Under the pieces are notes generated by a model. It was not told the DNA's origin, made no database searches, and saw only the letters and a list, made by a program, of their open reading frames with translations. This document shows positions 1 through 5,066 of a stretch of DNA of 11,338 bases, piece by piece. The stretch comes from Chloroflexota bacterium (GTDB taxonomy: Bacteria; Chloroflexota; Dehalococcoidia; Dehalococcoidales; WRFJ01), in contig WRFJ01000016.1 in assembly GCA_009778865.1 (NCBI GenBank), positions 1-11,338 of the forward strand, written 5' to 3'. Each line of letters begins with the position of its first letter. Within the stretch, counting starts at the first letter, position 1. The translations under genes were made by a program, and so were the position numbers.

Positions 1-559
1 AAATAAAGTAGTGAAAATAGATGAAGCCATAATTAAAGCTGCTACCAGCGATGCTGGCGCCCGTGGCACCGGTGGTATGATAACCAAAGTAAAAGCCGCT
101 AAAACAGCTGGCGAAAGCGGCATCCCGACCATTATTACTAAAGGCAGCACTCACAATGCTATTTTGAATGTTTGTAGTGATAATTATAATGGTACCTATT
201 TTGCCCCCTCGAGTGATCGTTTGGAAAGTAAAAAACGTTATCTTACCAGCGGTCTAACAGTATGCGGCCAATTAATAGTGGACAGTGGCGCAGCTAAAGC
301 TTTAAAAGAAAAGGGTTCTTCATTATTGCCTAAAGGTATTATAGCGATAAGCGGTATTTTTGCCAGCGGTAATGTGGTGGCTATAGTCAATCAGCAAGGG
401 CAAATATTTGGTTACGGCTACAGCAATTACAGCGCAGCTGAGGTAGATAAGATTAAAGGACAACACAGTAAAGATATCATAAACATTTTAGGCCTGCATT
501 TAGGTGACGAAGTCATCCATGCCAATAATTTAGTCATCACTGAAAAAGGAGTTTTATAA
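1..559 (+). CDS. proB: Glutamate 5-kinase, C-terminal part (5' end outside window)
   Basis: ProB phosphorylates glutamate to gamma-glutamyl phosphate, the first step of proline synthesis, in the cytoplasm. The reading frame is open to the left window edge, so this is a 3' fragment; a GTG at 11 is internal, not a start. What is visible is the end of the amino-acid-kinase domain (GTGGMITK followed by KAA..AGESGIPTII, the family's nucleotide-binding C-terminal loop) and then a PUA domain (KKRYLTSGL, VDSGAAKAL, GSSLLPKGI, GIFASGNVVAI), as in E. coli-type ProB. The stop codon is followed with no gap by the next ATG, and proA lies 282 bases on, so this is a proBA-type operon. Regulation cannot be judged because the promoter and the feedback-binding N-terminus lie outside. 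Identification is secure. Confidence 0.95.
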   Translation, partial: NKVVKIDEAIIKAATSDAGARGTGGMITKVKAAKTAGESGIPTIITKGSTHNAILNVCSDNYNGTYFAPSSDRLESKKRYLTSGLTVCGQLIVDSGAAKALKEKGSSLLPKGIIAISGIFASGNVVAIVNQQGQIFGYGYSNYSAAEVDKIKGQHSKDIINILGLHLGDEVIHANNLVITEKGVL

Positions 560-817
560 ATGGCCGTAGGCAAACTTTACGATGAAAAAGGCTATTTGGT
601 AGATGTCAACTATCGCTTATTTAATGAGCAAGAGCACAACTGGTGGGGTGAACTAGTTTTTACAGAGTTTAGAAAAGTTGATGACGGTAGTTATATTTTT
701 GAAAACGCGGCAGGAAAACGCGGCAGGTGTGTAATACGTAAAAAGGTCAATAAAGCCGTTTCTTCAGTGCCACCTTTGTTTTTTTATCGCTTCCATGGTA
801 CTAGCGCCATAGAATAA
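560..817 (+). CDS. Small conserved-looking protein of unknown function, between proB and proA
   Basis: An 85-residue protein with no function I can name. Its ATG directly follows the proB TAA, with a Shine-Dalgarno AAGGA at 546-550 nine bases upstream inside proB, so translation is probably coupled. No signal peptide, membrane segment or cysteine pair is visible. The sequence has a Trp-Trp pair (EHNWWGELVF, residues 26-35), a short acidic stretch, then a basic segment (AGKRGRCVIRKKVNKAVSSVPPLFFYRFHG, here split: AGKRGRCVIRKK and VNKAVSSVPPLFFYRF) that looks like a conserved core of small beta-rich proteins. The motif reminds me of short Dehalococcoidia proteins, from memory only. Codon use matches its neighbours. 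Position suggests a role tied to ProB/ProA or simple co-transcription; this is inference. That it is a real gene is fairly sure from the spacing and RBS. Confidence 0.75.
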   Translation: MAVGKLYDEKGYLVDVNYRLFNEQEHNWWGELVFTEFRKVDDGSYIFENAAGKRGRCVIRKKVNKAVSSVPPLFFYRFHGTSAIE

Positions 818-841
818 ACTCCATTATAGAAGAAGAAAGTT

Positions 842-2134
842 ATGTTCACTGCAAATAATTTAGAAATCAAAATAAAAACACTATATGATAAATGCCAAGC
901 AGCTAAAGTAGCTTCTAAACAACTAGTTAAAGCCAGCACTGAGCAAAAAAATAAAGCTATATTAGCTATAGCACAAGCTTTACGTAAAAATAAAGAAGCT
1001 ATATTAGCCGCTAATAACGAAGATATGCAAAAAGCTAAAGAGGGCGGCATGAGCGAAGCTCTTTTGGACCGCCTGCTGCTGACAGACACTCGTATAGAGA
1101 GCATGGCCAAAGATACAGAAACTGTATCTAAATTAACTGATCCGGTAGGTGAGATTTTTGAAGAAAAAACACTACCTAACGGCCTTATTTTAGCTCGCAA
1201 ACGCGTACCTTTGGGAGTGATCGCTTCTATTTACGAAAGCCGTCCCAACGTCACCATAGATGTCTCGGTTTTATGCCTAAAAGCCGGTAATGCTACTATT
1301 TTACGTGGTGGTAAAGAAGCTTTGAATTCCAATAAGATACTAGCCGATTTGGCTATTAAAGCTGTCCAAGAGATCAATTTGCCTCAGGCTTCAATTACTT
1401 TTATAGATGATACCGACCGCGCTTTAGTACCCGAACTTTTACATATGAACAATCTGATAGATTTGGTTATTCCCCGCGGCAATGCCGCTCTAATAAATCT
1501 GGTAAAGAGCTCATCTACTATTCCGGTGGTAGCCGGCGGCATAGGTGTCTGTAATATATATGTAGATAAAAGTGCCGATGTAGATATGGCAGTGCGTATT
1601 TGTTATAACGCCAGAGTACAGCGCCCTACCGTCTGCAACTCTATGGACTGCCTATTAATCCATAAAGACCTTTTACAAAGCCATTTAGTGCTTATTGCTC
1701 AGAAATGGAATGAGGCCGGTGTAGAAATACGTGCTGACAAGAAAGCTTTGGAGACATTGCAAAAAATAGGTGGATTAAAACTAAAAAAAGCTGGCGAGCA
1801 AGATTACGGTACTGAATTTTTAGCTCTTATAGCAGCCGTGAAAACTGTAGATTCACTGGATGAAGCTTTAACACATATAGAAAAATACGGCAGCGGACAC
1901 AGTGAAGCTATCATCACCAAAAACGAGGAAAACGCTGAACGCTTTTTAAACGAAGTAGATGCTGCTGCCGTGTATGTTAATGCTTCTACACGTTTTACTG
2001 ACGGTGCTCAGTTTGGTTTGGGTGCTGAACTGGGTATTTCTACTCAAAAAATGCATGCCCGCGGTCCGTTGGGTCTAAAAGAAATAACTTCTTATAAATG
2101 GATTATCCGTGGACAGGGTCAGGAGCGCCCTTAA
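842..2134 (+). CDS. proA: Gamma-glutamyl phosphate reductase
   Basis: ProA reduces gamma-glutamyl phosphate with NADPH to glutamate-5-semialdehyde, the second step of proline synthesis. At 430 residues it has the usual length. Family motifs are clear: RVPLGVIASIYESRPNVT (121-138) and KAGNATILRGGKEA (147-160) in the cofactor-binding region, IPRGNAALI (210-218), the catalytic cysteine Cys265 in QRPTVCNSMD, and the C-terminal VYVNASTRFTDGAQFGLGAE (377-396) and KMHARGPLGL (403-412). The start follows a purine-rich stretch (AGAAGAAAG) and gives the normal N-terminus. It lies 24 bases after the unknown 85-residue gene, and its stop overlaps the rph start by one base. It probably shares the proB transcript. 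A Thr replaces the more common Gly just before the catalytic Val-Cys-Asn; I see no sign that it is inactive. Confidence 0.97.
   Translation: MFTANNLEIKIKTLYDKCQAAKVASKQLVKASTEQKNKAILAIAQALRKNKEAILAANNEDMQKAKEGGMSEALLDRLLLTDTRIESMAKDTETVSKLTDPVGEIFEEKTLPNGLILARKRVPLGVIASIYESRPNVTIDVSVLCLKAGNATILRGGKEALNSNKILADLAIKAVQEINLPQASITFIDDTDRALVPELLHMNNLIDLVIPRGNAALINLVKSSSTIPVVAGGIGVCNIYVDKSADVDMAVRICYNARVQRPTVCNSMDCLLIHKDLLQSHLVLIAQKWNEAGVEIRADKKALETLQKIGGLKLKKAGEQDYGTEFLALIAAVKTVDSLDEALTHIEKYGSGHSEAIITKNEENAERFLNEVDAAAVYVNASTRFTDGAQFGLGAELGISTQKMHARGPLGLKEITSYKWIIRGQGQERP
2121..2125 (+). promoter_or_regulatory. Ribosome binding site deciding the rph start
   Basis: AGGAG inside the last codons of proA, eight bases before ATG 2134. 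It supports the internal start over the upstream in-frame ATG at 2098. Confidence 0.75.
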
Positions 2135-2865
2135 TGATTAGACTAGATAAAAGACAAGCCAATGAGTTGCGTAAACTAAAATTTATTACCGATTATCAGG
2201 AATTTGCTTTAGCTTCAGTATTGGTGGAAAGCGGTAAAACTAAAGTAATCTGTGCTGTTTCAGTAGAAGACAAAGTACCTATTTTTTTAAAAGGTGAAAA
2301 GCAAGGTTGGATTACTGCCGAATACGCTATGCTGCCCGGTTCCACCGACACACGTAGTGCTCGCGAAACTTTAAGACCAGCTGGTAGAAGCCAAGAAATC
2401 TCCCGACTCATCGGACGCTCTTTACGCGCCGTGTTTAAAGCAGGCTATTTGGGCGAACGCACCTTGCTCGTAGACTGCGATGTTTTGCAAGCCGATGGCG
2501 GTACACGGACTGCTGCTATTTCCGGTGCTTACGTAGCCGTTTATATTGCCTGTTTACAACTTATCAAAATGGGTGTTATCTGCCACATGCCTTTAAGCGA
2601 AGGCTTAGCTGCAGTATCTGGCGGTATAGTAGATGGTCAAATATTACTTGATTTAGCCTATAATGAAGATGCAGCAGCTTCCTCTGATTTTAACATTGTA
2701 GCTACTGAAAGCGGCTCTTTGGTAGAAATACAAGGCAGCGCTGAAAAAGCACCTTACAGTCTAGCAAAACTTAATGAAGTACTGATACTGGCACAAGACA
2801 GCATTAAAAATATAATTGCTGTACAAAAAGCAGCCATAGACGAATGGAAACTAATCCATGGCTAA
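2134..2865 (+). CDS. rph: Ribonuclease PH
   Basis: RNase PH is a phosphate-dependent 3'-5' exoribonuclease that trims the 3' ends of tRNA precursors; the family forms a cytoplasmic hexameric ring. The 243-residue product has the family length and its hallmarks: GWITAEYAMLPGST followed by R..RE (substrate/phosphate region), SQEISRLIGRSLRAV, the core DCDVLQADGGTRTAAISGA, and DFNIVATESGSLVEIQGSAE with AP.S near the C-terminus. I chose ATG 2134, not an in-frame ATG 36 bases upstream. An AGGAG at 2121-2125 sits eight bases before 2134, and the product then begins at the normal MIRLDKRQANELR. The start overlaps the proA stop (TAATG), a sign of translational coupling. The RdgB/HAM1 gene often found after rph is absent here; the next gene is convergent, 22 bases away. 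Confidence 0.95.
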   Translation: MIRLDKRQANELRKLKFITDYQEFALASVLVESGKTKVICAVSVEDKVPIFLKGEKQGWITAEYAMLPGSTDTRSARETLRPAGRSQEISRLIGRSLRAVFKAGYLGERTLLVDCDVLQADGGTRTAAISGAYVAVYIACLQLIKMGVICHMPLSEGLAAVSGGIVDGQILLDLAYNEDAAASSDFNIVATESGSLVEIQGSAEKAPYSLAKLNEVLILAQDSIKNIIAVQKAAIDEWKLIHG

Positions 2866-2887
2866 TTACAAGCCGATACTTAGTATA

Positions 2888-3604
2888 TTAATCTCTTAAA
2901 GAAAAATACCAGTCAAGATTGTTTTTATCGGCATTAGCATCTAAAGCTTCTTTCACTGTAGTAGGAGGCGACATTAAGCCTTTATCACCTTCTTGCCAAG
3001 CCGCCGGAGCAGCCATTTGACTACCGTTAAATTTTTTGAGAGCCTTTAATACTCGTAATACTTCAGCAGCGTTGCGTCCAACTTCAGATGGATAGTAAGA
3101 AGCATAGCGTACTGTTTGTGTATCATCAATAATATATAGACAGCGAGCTGTTTGGTGGGCGTTTTCTTCTTCACAAATCATGCCGTACTCCATAGCTAAA
3201 GAACCATCAACATCGGTAGCTATGGGAAAGCTTATTTGAACACCAGTTTTATCAACTAGAGAAAGCACCCAGGCAATATGCGAATTTAAGCTATCAAAAG
3301 AGATAGCTAATATTTCGGTACCCAAAGCTTTAAATTGCCCATGATATTTAGCAAAATCTAATAACTCACTGGCAGAAACCGGAGCAAAATCAGCATTGTA
3401 TGAGAAAAGTATTAGCCATTGATTACTGTAGTCATTTAGCGTTTTTGTACCCATAGTGGTCGGCACATTAAAATGCGATGCCTTTTCTCCCAGACGCGGT
3501 ATATTTATATAATCCTCTTCGTCTCCATGGTTATGTTCATGATTATGGTGTTCATGTTCATGATCATGGTTATGATTCTGATGTTCGTGTGGTATTTGGC
3601 ACAT
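2888..3604 (-). CDS. Prx6-like peroxiredoxin homologue with His-rich N-terminus and no peroxidatic cysteine
   Basis: The fold is that of 1-Cys (Prx6-type) peroxiredoxins, thiol enzymes that reduce peroxides: LGEKASHFNVPTT, LILFSYNADFAP, LAISFDSLNSHIAW, FPIATDVDGSLAMEYGM, TARCLYIIDD, YYPSEVGRNAAEVLRVLKAL and the Prx6-like tail AAWQEGDKGLMSPP. The active-site motif P-x3-T-x2-C is altered at all three positions: Asn70, Ala74 and Ser77 (codon TCT). The histidine of the human Prx6 pocket (SHPRDFTPVC) is Tyr69; only the pocket arginine (Arg154) remains. Cys2, Cys144 and Cys155 are elsewhere. Residues 6-26 hold eleven histidines among Asn, Asp and Glu, a likely metal-binding tail. ATG 3604 is chosen because AAGGAG lies six bases upstream; an in-frame ATG at 3643 has no such site. 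Fold assignment is firm. Loss of peroxidase activity is inferred, and a metal-binding or chaperone role is a guess. Confidence 0.9.
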   Translation of the reverse strand: MCQIPHEHQNHNHDHEHEHHNHEHNHGDEEDYINIPRLGEKASHFNVPTTMGTKTLNDYSNQWLILFSYNADFAPVSASELLDFAKYHGQFKALGTEILAISFDSLNSHIAWVLSLVDKTGVQISFPIATDVDGSLAMEYGMICEEENAHQTARCLYIIDDTQTVRYASYYPSEVGRNAAEVLRVLKALKKFNGSQMAAPAAWQEGDKGLMSPPTTVKEALDANADKNNLDWYFSLRD

Positions 3605-3610
3605 AACAAT

Positions 3611-3616
3611 CTCCTT
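3611..3616 (-). promoter_or_regulatory. Ribosome binding site deciding the start of the Prx-like gene
   Basis: AAGGAG on the minus strand, six bases before ATG 3604. It fixes the start thirteen codons inside the longest open frame. Confidence 0.8.
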
Positions 3617-3709
3617 GTATTTTAAAAAAATCGTAATATACAAACATTATTTCGTTAAATGATATTATAGAGCTTTTAGAAATGAGAAACTGACTATAAC
3701 ATTGACATA

Positions 3710-3738
3710 ATTATATAAACAAGCACCAAAAAAGCCAA
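3710..3738 (-). promoter_or_regulatory. Possible promoter of the Prx-like gene
   Basis: On the minus strand, TTGGCT (3738-3733) and a perfect TATAAT (3715-3710) are separated by 17 bases. This would start RNA near 3703 and leave a leader of about 100 bases. A second, weaker TATATT lies closer to the gene at 3640-3635. The surrounding 185-base gap (3644-3828) is very AT-rich and holds no credible gene. It also contains a weak minus-strand stem, TACAG..AGATT / AATCT..CTGTA, followed by six T, which might end the upstream DUF167 transcript. Confidence 0.35.
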
Positions 3739-3828
3739 GTACAGTTTATGAATAGATTTGATGACAATCTGCTGTATGTTTTTTACTTTTTGACAGCCTA
3801 AAATTTATCAAATATTGTTTGTTCGTAA

Positions 3829-4095
3829 TTAAAACTTGTTTATCTTAGCTTTAAAATCACTTAATGCCAAATTGCCTATCTCAATAATCTTGTAACGACT
3901 ACGGTGTCCGCTTTTGATAGTTATGTCTTGTTTTTTGACAGAAAGTATCTCAGACAAAAATTCCATCAATTCTTGGTTGGCTTGACCTTTCTCGGGGACA
4001 GCATTTAATTTTATTTTTAAACTACCATCTTGATTAAAACCTATTATTTGATTTTTGGCGGTTTTAGGCAACACATGTATTTCTATGATTACCAT
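3829..4095 (-). CDS. DUF167/YggU family protein
   Basis: An 88-residue cytoplasmic protein of the DUF167 (YggU, COG1872) family, whose biochemical role is not established. The family pattern is plain: an N-terminal beta strand with VLPKTAKNQIIG, then GSLKIKLNAVPEKGQANQELMEFLSEIL (the PE.GKAN-like signature, here PEKGQAN), and SVKKQDITIKSGHRSRYKIIEI, matching the family's G..SR.K.v.i ending. Length is normal. The ATG at 4095 follows a weak AGGAT. It is divergent from pncC, with 78 bases between the two starts, and lies upstream of the Prx-like gene on the same strand with a 224-base gap, so they are probably separate transcripts. Assignment is confident; function is unknown. Confidence 0.88.
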   Translation of the reverse strand: MVIIEIHVLPKTAKNQIIGFNQDGSLKIKLNAVPEKGQANQELMEFLSEILSVKKQDITIKSGHRSRYKIIEIGNLALSDFKAKINKF

Positions 4096-4111
4096 TTTAA
4101 TCCTATATAAA

Positions 4112-4120
4112 TGCTATAAT
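4112..4120 (+). promoter_or_regulatory. Extended -10 promoter of pncC
   Basis: TGCTATAAT, a perfect -10 with the TGn extension that can act without a good -35 box. RNA would start near 4127, 47 bases before the pncC ATG. The same nine bases occur before glnA (4978-4986). Confidence 0.5.
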
Positions 4121-4173
4121 ATTCATAATATTAACACCCTAAATATATTAAAGTCTATTTAAGAGAACTAACT

Positions 4174-4659
4174 ATGACAGCTAGCACTGATGTTGTTTCG
4201 GCTTTATACCAAATTTTAAAAAAGCGTAATCTTACTTTATGCACCGCTGAGTCAGCTACTGGTGGTCTCATATCACATTTAATTACCAATATGCCCAGTA
4301 TCTCCGAGGTGTATATGGGCGGTATTTGCACTTACAGTAACCAAGCCAAAGAAGAACTACTGGGAGTTTCCCAAGAGACTCTAAAAGAAAAAGGTGCAGT
4401 ATCCCAAGAAGTAGCTCAACAAATGGCGTTGGGGGCTTGCAGGCTTTTTAAAGCTGATGTCAGCGTGTGTGATACCGGTATTGCCGGTCCAAACGGACAA
4501 ACAGAGACTAAACCTCTAGGGCTTTTTTACATAGGCGTATGTGTTCAAAAACAAACGTTTGTTTTTGAACACATATTCAATGGCACACGTTTGCATATAA
4601 AAAATACTGCTGCCGAAATGGCTTTGAAATTATTAAAAACTGCGCTGGAAAACTGCTAA
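4174..4659 (+). CDS. pncC: Nicotinamide-nucleotide amidase (stand-alone CinA C-terminal domain)
   Basis: PncC deamidates nicotinamide mononucleotide to nicotinate mononucleotide, recycling pyridine nucleotides in the cytoplasm. The 161-residue length is that of the stand-alone domain, without the N-terminal CinA half. The family core is present: AESATGG (25-31, with Ser27 as the expected nucleophile; Ala28 replaces the common Cys), MGGICTYSNQAKEELLGV (48-65), GAVSQEVAQQMA (74-85) and DTGIAGPNGQTETKPLG (100-116). The later strands FYIGVCV and TFVFEHIFNGTR match the family in length. Codons 122-134 coincide with a perfect 38-bp DNA palindrome, which is very unusual inside a gene. The ATG at 4174 has only a weak purine-rich site (AAGAGAA). 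A NUDIX remnant starts on the base after the stop, so the two once formed an operon. Confidence 0.92.
   Translation: MTASTDVVSALYQILKKRNLTLCTAESATGGLISHLITNMPSISEVYMGGICTYSNQAKEELLGVSQETLKEKGAVSQEVAQQMALGACRLFKADVSVCDTGIAGPNGQTETKPLGLFYIGVCVQKQTFVFEHIFNGTRLHIKNTAAEMALKLLKTALENC
4538..4575. repeat. Perfect 38-bp palindrome inside pncC
   Basis: The left half reads TATGTGTTCAAAAACAAAC and the right half is its exact reverse complement, with no spacer; the symmetry axis is between 4556 and 4557. The next outward pair (4537 G / 4576 T) breaks the match. It encodes residues 122-134 of PncC without disturbing the family's length. In RNA it could fold into a stem of about 17 pairs with a 4-base loop. 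Confidence 0.97.
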
Positions 4660-4827
4660 ATGAACGAACCGACCGTCATGATCTCGACCTTTGCAGTGCA
4701 TCAAAATAAAGTGTTGCTATTAAAACGCAGCAGCTTAATAGCCAATAATCGTCATATTTGGTCAGCTATTTCTGATTATTTAGATATAAAATATCTTCTA
4801 TATTGTCTAAAAATCACTGGAAAGTAG
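4660..4827 (+). pseudogene. Truncated NUDIX hydrolase remnant
   Basis: A 55-codon frame whose ATG directly follows the pncC stop. Its first ~40 residues match the N-terminal strands of NUDIX hydrolases: TVMISTFAVHQNKVLLLKRS, then a loop, then HIWSAISDYLD, where family members read W..vsGylE. It then diverges into an unrelated-looking tail (IKYLLYCLKITGK) and stops at 4827. The NUDIX box (G-x5-E-x7-REUxEExGU) that binds metal and does catalysis is missing, so no hydrolase can be made. After 4824 the -1 frame stays open to 4892 and could contain decayed C-terminal sequence, but I cannot show that. No RBS stands out beyond pncC coupling. Most likely this is a gene broken by internal deletion and frameshift; a short functional peptide is less likely. 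Confidence 0.65.
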
Positions 4828-4870
4828 ACTGGAAAAACATCTCAAATTCATCCATAGTTAGCCGTAAAGT

Positions 4871-4935
4871 TATGCTATTGCCGTTTATTTAAAATTTTTT
4901 AAAGTTAAATTATTGTAAAATAACGGCATAGTATT
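4871..4935. repeat. Imperfect inverted repeat between the NUDIX remnant and glnA
   Basis: Arms 4871-4890 (TATGCTATTGCCGTTTATTT) and 4917-4935 (AAAATAACGGCATAGTATT) pair through the core GCCGTT/AACGGC with a few bulges around an AT-rich loop of 26 bases. The GCATA of the right arm could instead pair with TATGC at 4946-4950. It lies upstream of the predicted glnA start, so it is more likely a 3' hairpin of the pncC transcript or a small repeat relic than a glnA leader. Confidence 0.5.
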
Positions 4936-4977
4936 TCCGCTTCAATATGCTAGTCCATTTTAAAAAGCGCTACAAGG

Positions 4978-4986
4978 TGCTATAAT
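4978..4986 (+). promoter_or_regulatory. Extended -10 promoter of glnA
   Basis: TGCTATAAT with no good -35 box, giving RNA from about 4993 and a leader of about 74 bases before ATG 5067. A GTG at 4994 opens a 17-codon frame (ending RERLKDSKKAT, stop at 5045-5047) without an RBS. I see no GlnR-type TGTnA-N7-TnACA operator. The glnA RBS is GGGGG at 5055-5059. Confidence 0.55.
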
Positions 4987-5066
4987 TAATTTCGTGAGTT
5001 TTAGGGATATGAGAGAAAGACTCAAAGACAGCAAAAAAGCTACTTAATTAAATTGGGGGTAAAGAT

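Noticed and set aside
784..1200. 138-codon antisense frame over the unknown gene end and proA
   Set aside because: It lies opposite strongly conserved proA coding sequence, has no RBS or recognisable motif, and its composition mirrors the proA codons.
3528..3592. Repetitive CAT/ATG-rich tract that looks like a short tandem repeat
   Set aside because: It is simply the run of histidine codons in the Prx-like tail; spacing is irregular and there is no direct-repeat or CRISPR structure.
3605..3643. Upstream ATG at 3643 extending the Prx-like protein by 13 residues
   Set aside because: AAGGAG lies between that ATG and the ATG at 3604, so initiation at 3604 is better supported.
4171..5066. A mobile element as the cause of the palindrome and the NUDIX break
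   Set aside because: No transposase fragment, terminal repeats or target-site duplication is visible, and the palindrome does not interrupt the pncC reading frame.
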